The notes under the pieces are model-generated. The model saw nothing but the letters and a program-made list of their open reading frames with translations. It did not search any database and was not told the DNA's origin. Shown piece after piece: positions 8,474 to 16,677 of a stretch of 64,000 nt of DNA (the first letter of the stretch is position 1; every line of letters begins with the position of its first letter). The translations under genes and the position numbers were made by a program. Source of the DNA: Catellatospora sp. IY07-71 (GTDB lineage Bacteria > Actinomycetota > Actinomycetes > Mycobacteriales > Micromonosporaceae); NCBI RefSeq assembly GCF_018326265.1, contig NZ_AP023360.1, positions 7,871,001 to 7,935,000 on the forward strand, read 5' to 3'.

Positions 8474-9916
8474 ATGTCCGCCTTCACCCCCGGTTTGAAG
8501 CTCCACGACCGCTACCTGCTCGACCGGCGCGTCGGCAGTGGCGGCATGGCGGAGGTCTGGCAGGCCCACGACCTCGTGCTCGGCCGCCCGGTCGCGGTGA
8601 AGGTGCTGGCCGGCCCGATGGCGGCCGATCCGGCGCTGCGGGCCGGGGCGCTGCGCGAGGCACGTTCCGCGGCGCAGCTCACCCACCCGCACATCACCGC
8701 GGTCCACGACTTCGGCGAGGTCGCCTTCCCCGACGGCCACGTCGAGCCGTACCTGGTGATGGAGCTGCTGACCGGGGAGTCGCTGGCCGACCTCATGGCC
8801 CGCGGGCCGGTCCCGTGGGCGCGGGCCGCCGCGATCGGCGCCCAGGTGGCCTCGGCGCTGGCCGCCGCGCACGCCCGCGACGTGGTGCACCGCGACATCA
8901 AGCCCGGCAACATCATGATCACCCCGACCGGCGCGAAGGTGCTCGACTTCGGCATCTCGGCGATGACCGGCCTGCCCGACGCGACCGGCGCGCTGATCAT
9001 CGGCACCCCGGCGTACGCCGCCCCGGAGCGGATCAGCCGGCAGGCCGCCGACCCGGCCGCCGACGTGTACGGCCTCGGCCTGCTGCTCATCGAGATGGTC
9101 ACCGGCCGGCGGCACCACGGCATCGACAGCTGGGAGCAGTTCGCCGCCGTGCACGCCCGGCCCGCGGCCGTGCCGCCGCTGCCCGGCGTGCCGCCCGCCG
9201 TCGCCGCCCTGATCGCGGCCGCGGTGGACCCGTCCCCTGCGCGCCGCCCGCGCGCCACCGACCTCGCCCAGGCGCTGGGCGGCACGTCCGTCCCCGTCGC
9301 GACCGGCACCGCCGCGACCGCCGTGGCGCCGACCCCCACGCTGCTCGCGCCCACCGGCGGCGCGATCTCCGGCGCGGCGAGGGTGCCCTCGCCGCCCACC
9401 CGGATGCAGGCCGCGCCGCGCCAGCCCGTCCCGGTGCGGCCGCCGAAGCGCAGCCGCACCCCGGTGCTGGCCGTCGCGCTGGTGATGGCGATCATCATGA
9501 TCAGCGGGGTGCTCATGATCATGTCGGCGCTGCGGGAGGACCCCGCGGGGGTCGTGGCCGCGCCGACGCCCAGCAAGCCGCGGGTCACCCAGGCCGCCAA
9601 GCCCAGCCCCAGCCCCGAGCCCCAGGGCCCGCTGGAGGCCGTGCAGCTCATCGCCGACCTGACCCGCGAGATCGACAAGCTGCGCAACACCGAGGTGCTC
9701 ACCGACGATCAGCTGAAGGTCCTGCAGGACGGCCTCGGTTTCATCTCGGGACGCGCGCTGATCGGCCGCTGGAACGACGTGCGCAAGCGCGCCGAGAGCC
9801 TGGAGAAGCGCGTCCACAACTGGGCGCAGGACGCCGAGGACGACGCCCGCGAGACCCTGGAGCCCGTCGAGGACCTCCTCAAGGAGATCGGCGACTTCGC
9901 CAAGAACCGAGACTGA
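8474..9916 (+). CDS. PknB-type Ser/Thr protein kinase
   Basis: Membrane-anchored eukaryotic-type kinase of 480 residues. The kinase domain (about 10-270) shows the glycine loop GSGGMAEVW, VAVKVL lysine, HRDIKPGN catalytic loop near residue 139, DFG, and the GTPAYAAPE activation segment. A Pro/Ala juxtamembrane linker leads to one Met/Ile-rich transmembrane helix (about 330-353), then a roughly 125-residue extracellular region with a Pro/Ser linker and a helical, charged domain; there are no PASTA repeats. A TTG at 8465 is in frame, but ATG at 8474 fits the promoter spacing. The ligand of the external domain is unknown. Confidence 0.94.
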   Translation: MSAFTPGLKLHDRYLLDRRVGSGGMAEVWQAHDLVLGRPVAVKVLAGPMAADPALRAGALREARSAAQLTHPHITAVHDFGEVAFPDGHVEPYLVMELLTGESLADLMARGPVPWARAAAIGAQVASALAAAHARDVVHRDIKPGNIMITPTGAKVLDFGISAMTGLPDATGALIIGTPAYAAPERISRQAADPAADVYGLGLLLIEMVTGRRHHGIDSWEQFAAVHARPAAVPPLPGVPPAVAALIAAAVDPSPARRPRATDLAQALGGTSVPVATGTAATAVAPTPTLLAPTGGAISGAARVPSPPTRMQAAPRQPVPVRPPKRSRTPVLAVALVMAIIMISGVLMIMSALREDPAGVVAAPTPSKPRVTQAAKPSPSPEPQGPLEAVQLIADLTREIDKLRNTEVLTDDQLKVLQDGLGFISGRALIGRWNDVRKRAESLEKRVHNWAQDAEDDARETLEPVEDLLKEIGDFAKNRD

Positions 9917-9933
9917 CCCGCCGTCGCCCCACC

Positions 9934-9955
9934 GACCGCGGCTCCCGCCGCGGTC
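9934..9955 (+). terminator. Kinase gene terminator hairpin
   Basis: GACCGCGG at 9934-9941 pairs with CCGCGGTC at 9948-9955 around a 6-base loop, 17 bases after the kinase stop codon. No T tract. Confidence 0.6.
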
Positions 9956-9963
9956 TCAGGCTG

Positions 9964-10090
9964 GTGCGGCTCCGGGCCTCGCCCGTCGTGCAGTTTCGGG
10001 GAAAGTGCGGCTTCGGGCCGTGCCGGCCGTGCAGTTTCGGGGAAAGTGCGGCTCCGGGCCTCGCCCGTCGTGCACTCTCCCCGAGACTGC
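9964..10090. repeat. Tandem 41-bp repeat carrying palindrome family A
   Basis: Two adjacent 41-base units (9964-10004 and 10005-10045) start with GTGCGGCTYCGGGCC and end with GTGCAGTTTCGGGGAAA; a third unit (from 10046) begins the same way but ends with the inverse, CTCTCCCCGAGACTGC. The core GCAGTTTCGGGGAAA recurs at 39158-39220 and 50922-50993. It lies between the 3' ends of convergent genes. Confidence 0.85.
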
Positions 10091-10101
10091 GGGCCGCGGG
10101 C

Positions 10102-10530
10102 TCAGCGCGGCAGGGCGCGCTGGAGTTCGGCGCGCAGGGCGGGGGTGAGGATCTCGCCGGTCTGCTTGGCCAGGCGGGCCATCTCGAAGCCGACCACGCC
10201 CAGGTCGGCGTCGTTGTCGGCGATCACGGCCAGCACCGAGCCGTCCCGGATGGCCATGGTGAGGAAGTAGCCCCGGGCCATCTCGATCACCGTCTGGCGC
10301 ACCTCGTCGCCGTCGGACAGCTGCGACACACAGCCCGCGATGCCCAGCAGGCCCGACGTGATCGCGGCGAGCTGGTCGGCGGTGGCCCGGTCCAGGTTCG
10401 CGGAGACCGCGACCACCAGCCCGTCGGAGGACGCGACCACGGCGTGGCGCGCGCCCGGCACCCGGTCGGCGAACCCCGCGACCAGCCAGTTGAGGTCCTG
10501 GGCCGGTTTGCTGAGCATGGCAGTGGTCAT
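10102..10530 (-). CDS. Roadblock/LC7 domain protein (CvnB-like)
   Basis: Cytoplasmic protein of 142 residues with a single Roadblock/LC7 fold, recognisable by the alternating strands in HAVVASSDGLVVAVSAN, the helix DQLAAITSGLLGIA, and the closing FEMARLAKQTGEIL segment. In actinobacterial conservons this subunit (CvnB) works between a sensor ATPase and a small GTPase. Its ATG overlaps the stop of the upstream sensor gene by four bases, so the two are coupled. The usual DUF742 (CvnC) and GTPase (CvnD) genes are absent downstream. Confidence 0.92.
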   Translation of the reverse strand: MTTAMLSKPAQDLNWLVAGFADRVPGARHAVVASSDGLVVAVSANLDRATADQLAAITSGLLGIAGCVSQLSDGDEVRQTVIEMARGYFLTMAIRDGSVLAVIADNDADLGVVGFEMARLAKQTGEILTPALRAELQRALPR

Positions 10531-11888
10531 GACTCCCCCTTGGTGTCGTCCGGTCCGGGCGGCGACGCCGCCGCGCCGTCCCCGGCCTGCCCGCGCCGTA
10601 CACCCTCGTAGAGGCGGGTCAGGGTGGCGGCGGTGGCCGCCGGATCGGGCTCGCGCCCACGCTCTGGTACGCGCGACGGCTCCACGGTGGCCGGGCCTGG
10701 CCGGCCACGCGCACCGGCCGGCTCGGCCAGCAGCGTGGCGGGCAGCTCGGCCGCCGCCCGGGTCCCGCCGCCGGGCACCGAGGTGAGGCGCACCCGCACG
10801 CCGTGGCGGGCGGCGAGGTGGCTCACCACGACCAGCCCCATCCGCTCGCTGGCCGCCACGTCGACCTCGGCCGGCACCGTCAGCAGCGCGTTCGCCTCGG
10901 CCAGCGCCTGCTCGCCGAGGCCGATGCCCTCGTCCACGATCTCCACCAGGGCGCCGCCGTCCACCGCGTGGGCGCCGACCCGCACCGCCGTGGCGGGCGC
11001 GGAGAACGCCGTGGCGTTGTCCAGCAGCTCCGCCAGCAGGTGGCCGATGTCGGCCGCGGCGTGGCCGGCGATGTACAGCGAGTCGTCGACGTCGGCGCGC
11101 ACCCGCTCGTACTGCTCGATCTCGGAGAGCGCGGCCAGCGCGAGCGCGGCCAGCGGCACCCCCTCGCGCCACCGGCGGCGCGGCTCGGCACCGGCCAGGA
11201 CCAGCAGGTTCTCGTCGTTGCGGCGCAGCCGGGCGGCCAGGTGGTCGAGCTTGAACAGGGCCGACAGCCGGTCCGGGTCGCGCTCGTCGCGCTCCATCTC
11301 GTCGAGCAGCCGCAGCTGCCGCTCGACCAGGATCTGGCTGCGCCGGGCCAGGTTCGTGAAGATGCCGTTCACCGCGCGCCGGGAACGGGCCTGGCCCGCG
11401 GCCAGCGTGACGACGGTATGGCGCACCTGCTCCAGCGCCGCCGCGGCCTGCGCGAACTCGTCCCCGCCGGCGGGCGTGGGCAGCGGCCCGGCCTGCCCGG
11501 ACGGCCGCCCGGCGGGAGCGGGCGCCGGCTCCGCACGCCCGGCCCGGGCCCGCTCGAACGTCTCGGGAAGCTCCTCGGCCAGCGCCAGCGCCCGGCCGCG
11601 CAACTCGCGCAGCGCGGCGAGCAGATCCCGTCCGATCACGACGGCCACCGCGGTCGCCGCGCCGATCGCCAGCAGCACCAGGAACGACGTGGTCACCACG
11701 CGTCCCCACGCCTGCTCGGCGGCGGCTGGGCCGCCCGCGACGGTCGCGGCCAGCCGGTCGGCGGCCCGCGCGTCGGCGACGGCCTGGTAGACCAGCACGG
11801 CGGAGGCAGCGGTGAGGGCCGCCAGCGGTGCGGCGACGGCGGCTCCGAAGCGGGTCGCCACCCGCCGTTCGTGCGCTCCCGTCGCCAC
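10527..11888 (-). CDS. Membrane sensor ATPase / histidine-kinase-like protein (CvnA-like)
   Basis: Sensor of 453 residues: two N-terminal membrane helices (about 17-37 and 66-86) with a short extracytoplasmic loop, a cytoplasmic linker with an Ala/Pro-rich insertion, a helical dimerisation region (LARRSQILVERQLRLLDEM), and a HATPase_c domain with N box ELLDNATAFS and G1 box DEGIGLG. No clear phospho-accepting His box of the classical type is seen, as is common for conservon CvnA proteins, which pair with Roadblock partners rather than response regulators. Upstream it diverges from the trp leader. Confidence 0.9.
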   Translation of the reverse strand: MATGAHERRVATRFGAAVAAPLAALTAASAVLVYQAVADARAADRLAATVAGGPAAAEQAWGRVVTTSFLVLLAIGAATAVAVVIGRDLLAALRELRGRALALAEELPETFERARAGRAEPAPAPAGRPSGQAGPLPTPAGGDEFAQAAAALEQVRHTVVTLAAGQARSRRAVNGIFTNLARRSQILVERQLRLLDEMERDERDPDRLSALFKLDHLAARLRRNDENLLVLAGAEPRRRWREGVPLAALALAALSEIEQYERVRADVDDSLYIAGHAAADIGHLLAELLDNATAFSAPATAVRVGAHAVDGGALVEIVDEGIGLGEQALAEANALLTVPAEVDVAASERMGLVVVSHLAARHGVRVRLTSVPGGGTRAAAELPATLLAEPAGARGRPGPATVEPSRVPERGREPDPAATAATLTRLYEGVRRGQAGDGAAASPPGPDDTKGES

Positions 11889-11993
11889 CGATCCTCCTTA
11901 GGCCACCGAACGGTGACTCGCGGTATGTTACCCGTCACGCATTGAAAAGTGGATAGGTGAGCGCGAATGAGACAACCGTCTCGGTGAGGCATA

Positions 11994-12022
11994 TGGACAG
12001 TCACGCGTGATCCCGGTACGGT
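11994..12022 (+). promoter_or_regulatory. Promoter of trp leader (TGGACA-N17-TACGGT)
   Basis: TGGACA at 11994-11999 and TACGGT at 12017-12022 are separated by 17 bases, close to the housekeeping sigma consensus. The -10 box ends seven bases before the ATG of the leader peptide, so transcription would start at or next to the start codon. Confidence 0.65.
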
Positions 12023-12029
12023 TTCCGCC

Positions 12030-12092
12030 ATGACCTTCACCCGCAGCCAGTGGTGGCGCGCCAGACCGGCGGCCATCGACACGCGCGGGTAG
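12030..12092 (+). CDS. trpL: trp operon leader peptide
   Basis: A 20-codon reading frame, MTFTRSQWWRARPAAIDTRG, with two adjacent Trp codons at 12051-12056 and a TAG stop. It has no ribosome binding site and appears to be leaderless. It lies between a good promoter and an intrinsic terminator in front of anthranilate synthase, the arrangement of ribosome-mediated attenuation. Ribosomes stalled at the Trp codons would leave the segment from about 12068 free to pair downstream. Confidence 0.8.
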   Translation: MTFTRSQWWRARPAAIDTRG

Positions 12093-12114
12093 GCATACCC
12101 AGACCGCGGCCGCC
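12068..12114 (+). promoter_or_regulatory. trp antiterminator pairing
   Basis: GGCGGCC at 12068-12074, inside the leader peptide frame and about 12 bases past the second Trp codon, is perfectly complementary to GGCCGCC at 12108-12114. The latter overlaps the 5' arm of the terminator (12109-12116), so the two structures exclude each other. Confidence 0.65.
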
Positions 12115-12136
12115 TCGTCGAGGCGGCTTTTGTTTT
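12109..12136 (+). terminator. trp attenuator terminator
   Basis: GCCGCCTC at 12109-12116 pairs with GAGGCGGC at 12120-12127 through a GTC loop, followed at once by TTTTGTTTT. A hairpin with a true T tract is rare in this GC-rich window and supports real intrinsic termination 44 bases before the trpE start. Confidence 0.85.
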
Positions 12137-12179
12137 ACCCGTCGCCCGGCGCTCGGCCCCCGAACCGGGAGACCCATCG

Positions 12180-14096
12180 ATGAACCTGCTCCACGATCTG
12201 CTCGGCGCGCCCGATCCCGGGCCGTTCGCGCTGCTGCGCCGCGAAGGCGCCGAGCACCTCGAGGTGCTGCGCGGCCCGCTGTCCACCGTGGCACGGCTGG
12301 CCGACATCCCCCTGCCCCAGCACGTGCCCGGCGACGAGGCCGGCCCCCGCACGCTCGCACTGGTGCCCTACCGCCAGTTCGCCGAGCGCGGGTTCGCGTG
12401 CGTGGACGACGGCACCCCGCTGGAGTGCCTGACGATCGAGTCGTATCACCGCATCCCGCTGGACGAGGCGCTGGCCGCCCTGCCGGACACCGTCCCGGAC
12501 GTCGCCGACCTGGGCTTCGACATCGACGACGCGGCATACCGCGAGCTGGTGGCGGCGGTGCTGCGCGACGAGATCGGCCAGGGCGCGGGCTCGAACTTCG
12601 TCATCCACCGCACCACGCGGGCCCGCACGGACGCCGACCCGCGGCAGCTCGCCGGGGCGGCGCTGCGCCGCCTGATCACCGGCGAGCGCGGCGTGTACTG
12701 GTCCTTCCTGGTGCACCTGCCCGGCGGGCGGACACTGGTCGGCGCCTCCCCGGAACGGCACGTCAGCGTCGACGACGGTCTGGTCATGATGAACCCGATC
12801 TCCGGCACGCTGCGCCACCGCGACCTCGCCCCCGGCCCGGCCGGGCGGGACACGCTGCTGCGCTTCCTCAGCGACCGCAAGGAGGTCAACGAGCTGTCCA
12901 TGGTGCTGGACGAGGAGCTGAAGATGATGGCCGTGGTCGCCGACCGCGGCGGCCAGGTCCTCGGCCCCTACCTCAAGCACATGACGCACCTGACCCACAC
13001 CGAATACCTGCTGGCCGGGCGCACCGGGCTGGACGTGCGGGAGGTGCTGCGGGAGACCATGTTCGCGCCCACCCTCACCGGCAGCCCGATCGAGAACGCG
13101 GCCCGCGTCATCGCCCGCTACGAGCGCAGCGGCCGCGCCTACTACGGCGGCGTGCTGGCCCTGCTCGGCCGCGACGGCGACGGCGGCCAGACGCTGGACG
13201 CCCCGATCCTGTTCCGCTGCGCGGACATCACGCCCGGCGGCGAGATCGCGGTGAAGGCCGGCGCGACCCTGGTCCGCGACTCCACCCCGGACGGTGAGGT
13301 CGCCGAGACCCACGCCAAGGCGGGCGGCGTGCTCACCGCGCTGGGCCTGCGCACCGCACCGGCCGCGTCTGCCGGTGCCGACATCCGCGACCTGGCCGCC
13401 GACCCGGCGGTACGCGGCACGCTGCTGGCCCGCAACGAGCGGCTGTCCCGGTTCTGGCTGACCGAGCGCGAGCCCGAACCGGTGAGCGGCGCGCTGGTCG
13501 GCCGCACCGCGCTGATCGTGGACGCCGAGGACACGTTCACCGGCATGCTCGGCCACGTGCTGCGCTCGCTCGGCATGCGGGTCACCGTTCGGCCCACCAC
13601 CGCGATCGGCCCGCTGAGCGCGTACGACCTCGTGGTGGCCGGTCCCGGTCCCGGCGACCCGGCCGACGAGGCCGACCTGCGGGTCGCCGCGCTGGGCGCG
13701 GTGGTCGAGGAGCGGCTGTCCCGCCGCGCGCCGCTGCTCGGCGTGTGCCTCGGGCACCAGGTGCTCAGCCGCCGCCTGGGCCTGCGCCTGCACCGCCGCG
13801 ACGTGCCCTACCAGGGCCTGCCCTGCGACATCGACCTGTTCGGCGTCACGCACCGGGTCGGCTTCTACTCCACCTTCACCGCGGTCGCGCCGGGCAGGCT
13901 GCTGGCCACGGCGTACGGCGACGTCGAGGTGGCCCGGGAGGACGGCACCGGGTTCGTGCACGCGCTGCGCGGGCCGGGTTTCGCGGGCGTGCAGTTCCAT
14001 CCGGAGTCGGTGCTCACCGAGCACGGCCCGCGGCTGCTCACCGAGCTGGTGGCCGGGATCCTCGCCCCGGCCGAGGCGGGCAGCCCCGTGCCGTGA
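12180..14096 (+). CDS. Fused anthranilate synthase (TrpE-TrpG, PhzE type)
   Basis: Makes anthranilate from chorismate and glutamine, first step of tryptophan synthesis. Residues 1 to about 410 are a chorismate-binding TrpE-like domain (ASPERHVSV, NPISGTLRHR, GSPIENAARVI, GRAYYGGVLALL). Residues about 440-635 are a class I glutamine amidotransferase with PGPGDP, the nucleophile in GVCLGHQ near 520, and QFHPES. Its 638 residues match the single-chain actinobacterial/PhzE group. ATG with GGGAG eight bases upstream. The attenuator ties expression to Trp-tRNA supply, so a tryptophan role is more likely than phenazine; no other trp or phz gene is nearby. Confidence 0.93.
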   Translation: MNLLHDLLGAPDPGPFALLRREGAEHLEVLRGPLSTVARLADIPLPQHVPGDEAGPRTLALVPYRQFAERGFACVDDGTPLECLTIESYHRIPLDEALAALPDTVPDVADLGFDIDDAAYRELVAAVLRDEIGQGAGSNFVIHRTTRARTDADPRQLAGAALRRLITGERGVYWSFLVHLPGGRTLVGASPERHVSVDDGLVMMNPISGTLRHRDLAPGPAGRDTLLRFLSDRKEVNELSMVLDEELKMMAVVADRGGQVLGPYLKHMTHLTHTEYLLAGRTGLDVREVLRETMFAPTLTGSPIENAARVIARYERSGRAYYGGVLALLGRDGDGGQTLDAPILFRCADITPGGEIAVKAGATLVRDSTPDGEVAETHAKAGGVLTALGLRTAPAASAGADIRDLAADPAVRGTLLARNERLSRFWLTEREPEPVSGALVGRTALIVDAEDTFTGMLGHVLRSLGMRVTVRPTTAIGPLSAYDLVVAGPGPGDPADEADLRVAALGAVVEERLSRRAPLLGVCLGHQVLSRRLGLRLHRRDVPYQGLPCDIDLFGVTHRVGFYSTFTAVAPGRLLATAYGDVEVAREDGTGFVHALRGPGFAGVQFHPESVLTEHGPRLLTELVAGILAPAEAGSPVP

Positions 14097-14205
14097 CGGG
14101 CTTGCCGTCCGGGCGGGGCAGGAGGTGCCGCGTCCCGGGCGGAGTTATCCACAGACCGGCCGAGGGGCGTTGTGCCGCCCCGCGGCCGGTGCCACAGTCG
14201 TGCCC

Positions 14206-14643
14206 ATGACCTTGCTCGCCGGGGAGCCGGCCCGGATGCTGGCCCTCGCAGCAGCCCTGGAGACGCTCGGCGCGGACCTGCACCGCGCCGCTCCGCCGCC
14301 GCCCGGCCGGGTCACCGGCGTCGACCCTCGGGTCGCCGACGCGCACAGCGCGGCCACCCGGTCGGCGACCGTCGCGATCGGACGTCTCGCCGACCGCCTG
14401 CTCGCCGATGCCGACCTCCTCTACCTGGTCACCGCCCGCTACGACCGCGCCGACGACCAGGTCGCAGCCGCGCTCGACATGGTCTGCCCAGACCAGCCCA
14501 CAACTTCTGGGTTGTACCTACAACCCAGAAGTTGTGAAGCGCCAGACGACAGTTACCACCCCGGAGTGCGCTCCGTGATTCCGCCTGCCTCGGCCGCACA
14601 CCTGGCCGACGATGATCACTGCGCCGCGGAAAGCGCGCCGTGA
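14206..14643 (+). CDS. EspC-like small helical protein (ESX-associated type)
   Basis: Product of 145 residues. Residues 1 to about 100 read as two amphipathic helices (ARMLALAAALETLGADLHR and ARSATVAIGRLADRLLADADLL with a Pro-rich turn), resembling EspC-type proteins that accompany type VII secretion; the WXG motif itself is absent. The C-terminal 45 residues are low-complexity and partly encoded by a perfect palindrome at 14499-14536, so they may be an acquired extension. The ATG at 14206 lies seven bases after a weak CACAGT box. The stop overlaps the GTG of the next gene by four bases, so the pair is coupled. Confidence 0.65.
   Translation: MTLLAGEPARMLALAAALETLGADLHRAAPPPPGRVTGVDPRVADAHSAATRSATVAIGRLADRLLADADLLYLVTARYDRADDQVAAALDMVCPDQPTTSGLYLQPRSCEAPDDSYHPGVRSVIPPASAAHLADDDHCAAESAP
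14499..14536. repeat. Perfect 18-bp palindrome inside a coding region
   Basis: CACAACTTCTGGGTTGTA at 14499-14516 is repeated exactly inverted at 14519-14536 with only CC between. It is clearly more AT-rich than its surroundings and lies in frame near the 3' end of the EspC-like gene. Confidence 0.9.
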
Positions 14644-16553
14644 CTCCGCCTGGCCGGGGCGTTCCTGGCAGCAGCGCGGTGCTGCCGGGAGGAAGCGGCG
14701 CCGGGGCGGTGCTGCTGGCCGTGCCGCCGGTGTGGGCGCTGCCGGTGCTCGGTGCGCCGCTGCGGGCCGCCGCCCAGGAGTGGCGGGCCTGCGCGGCAGC
14801 CGCCGACGAGACCGGCGCCGGGCTCGCTGCCGCCTCCCCCGCACGGGCGGGCTGGCACGGTGCGGACGCGCACGCCTACGACGCAGGCCGGCTGCTCCTG
14901 ATGGAGCTGACCGGGACCGCGCGGACGCTGGCCACGCGGGCCGCCGACGTGCTGGACACGCTGGCCGGCCGCACCGACGGCGTACAGCGGCACCTGGACG
15001 AGAGCCTGGCCCGGCTCGCGGCGGCGGTGCCGCACCAGGGCGGGCCGGACCGGCCGCTGTTCGCGGTGACCGGCCCCGCACAGGCCCGGCGGGTGCACGC
15101 CGCCGTCGCCGAGGCCACGGCGCTGCGCGGCGACCTCGACAGCGCACACGAAGACGCCGCCACGGAACTGGCCGCGCTCACCGCGGCGTGGGCGGCGCTC
15201 GCTGAGCGGGGCCGTCCGCTGCCCGCCGTACCCGCCCCCGAAACGAAGGGGGCTGCCAAGGTCGTCATTGGGGCCGGGCTGACGCTGGTGGACACCGGCG
15301 CGGGAGAAGACGACGTTCGCGTGACCACCGACCCGACGGGCCGGACCGTGGTGCAGGCAGGCGGCACGACCGTGGCCGCGGTCAGCGAGGGCAGGCTCGT
15401 CCTGCGCACCGGCGCCGGCCGGGACACGGTCGTGGTCGACGCCGCGGTGCGGCTTCCGGTGACCGTGCTGGCCGGAGCCGGAGACGACCGGGTCACCGGC
15501 GGCGACCTGCTGCACGGCGCGGGCGGCCGCGACGCGCTGCTCGGCCGCGACGGCGACGACCTGCTGCTGGGCGGGGACGATCGCGACTACCTGGACGGCG
15601 GCGTGGGCGACGACGTCCTCGACGGCGGAGACGGGGACGACACCGCCTACGGGCTCGACGGCGCGGACCTGCTGCGCGGCAGCGACGGCGACGACCACGT
15701 CTCCGGCGGGCGGGGCAGCGACCTGCTGCTCGGCGGCACCGGCGACGACACGCTCACCGGCGGCGCGGGCCGCGACCTGCTCGACGGCGCCTCCGGAACC
15801 GACCGCGCCTACCGCGACGCCGACGATTCGGCCGAGCCCACCGCTCCAGCCGCCGACGATTCGGCCGAGCCCGCCGATCCGGCCGCATCCACCGGCCCTG
15901 CCAGGTCTGCCGGCCACGCCGTTGACGCAGTGGCGGTCGGCGGGGCCGAGGTGGTGCACCAGGCGCCCGCCGTGGTGCCCGGCGGACGGCTGCTGATCGA
16001 GGGCTCGGCCGAGTTCGCGGCACGAGTGGCATCTGATCTGGACCTGCTGCGGGCCTCGCCCACCGGGCGGCGGCTGCTCGCCGAGCTGGACCAGGAGCTG
16101 GCCGCCGGGGACGGCTGGCTGCCCGGGGACGGGCCGGACTCGGTCACCATCCGCGAGCTGGGCGCGGGCTCCGGCAACGGGTTCGCCGGGACCGACGGCG
16201 ACGACGACCGCTTCGTGATCGCGTACGAACCCGGCTTCGACTCCCTGGCCGGGGACGCGCCACCGGTCGTGGTGCTGTTCCACGAGCTGGGGCACGCGTG
16301 GGCGCACCTGACCGGCAACGGCGTGCCGGGCGCGTACACCGGCGACGACGTGATGTGGGACGGCCGGTCGTGGGTGCCCGTGCCCGCCGCCGAACGGGCC
16401 GTGACCGGGCTGCCCGTCGACGATGACGGAGATCCGACAACGCCCGAACGGCCCGCGCCACGGCACCCGTATCCGCTGACCGAGAACGCGCTGCGTGATG
16501 AGCTGGGCATTGTCCGGCGCGACCGGTACGGCTCCCCGGCACGCCCTGAGTGA
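14640..16553 (+). CDS. WXG / RTX-repeat / M91 metallopeptidase protein, candidate secreted effector
   Basis: Product of 637 residues. Residues about 20-200 are helical with a WHG (WXG-type) turn near 71, as in type VII substrates. Residues about 280-390 hold some nine glycine/aspartate nonapeptides (GAGDDRVTGG, GGVGDDVLDGG, GDGDDTAYG), the calcium-binding RTX beta-roll. After a Pro/Ala/Glu linker, residues about 450-637 contain HELGHAWAH (zinc site near 547) and the ending TENALRDELG, as in peptidase family M91 (NleD-like). The GTG overlaps the upstream stop. No secretion core or immunity gene is recognised nearby, so export route and target are inferred. Confidence 0.8.
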   Translation: MTPPGRGVPGSSAVLPGGSGAGAVLLAVPPVWALPVLGAPLRAAAQEWRACAAAADETGAGLAAASPARAGWHGADAHAYDAGRLLLMELTGTARTLATRAADVLDTLAGRTDGVQRHLDESLARLAAAVPHQGGPDRPLFAVTGPAQARRVHAAVAEATALRGDLDSAHEDAATELAALTAAWAALAERGRPLPAVPAPETKGAAKVVIGAGLTLVDTGAGEDDVRVTTDPTGRTVVQAGGTTVAAVSEGRLVLRTGAGRDTVVVDAAVRLPVTVLAGAGDDRVTGGDLLHGAGGRDALLGRDGDDLLLGGDDRDYLDGGVGDDVLDGGDGDDTAYGLDGADLLRGSDGDDHVSGGRGSDLLLGGTGDDTLTGGAGRDLLDGASGTDRAYRDADDSAEPTAPAADDSAEPADPAASTGPARSAGHAVDAVAVGGAEVVHQAPAVVPGGRLLIEGSAEFAARVASDLDLLRASPTGRRLLAELDQELAAGDGWLPGDGPDSVTIRELGAGSGNGFAGTDGDDDRFVIAYEPGFDSLAGDAPPVVVLFHELGHAWAHLTGNGVPGAYTGDDVMWDGRSWVPVPAAERAVTGLPVDDDGDPTTPERPAPRHPYPLTENALRDELGIVRRDRYGSPARPE

Positions 16554-16677
16554 CACGGCAACCACCGTCTGCTATGGAGGTCCGGCCGATTGCATCAAGA
16601 CACCCTTGTTTGACACAGTGTGCGCGCGTTGATCGCAACGCGGTCACTTGTGGCGGCTAGGGGAGGAACGAAACATC

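Noticed and set aside
12135..14024. Long minus-strand open frame opposite anthranilate synthase
   Set aside because: Repetitive Arg/Gly/His/Val composition, no start signal, complete overlap with a motif-verified gene.
12180..14096. Phenazine biosynthesis gene
   Set aside because: Fold and length match PhzE, but no phz neighbours exist and a Trp attenuator is present, so tryptophan synthesis fits better.
14145..14153. Perfect DnaA box TTATCCACA in front of the EspC-like gene
   Set aside because: A single box without further boxes, AT-rich unwinding region or dnaA/dnaN neighbours; not an origin. It may be coincidence or a regulatory site.
15480..15810. Tandem DNA repeat or CRISPR-like array
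   Set aside because: The periodicity comes from translated RTX nonapeptides (GGxGxD); there are no spacers and the DNA copies diverge.
16610..16615. TTGACA as -35 for the membrane hydrolase gene
   Set aside because: No acceptable -10 box at 16-18 bases; a hairpin occupies that place.
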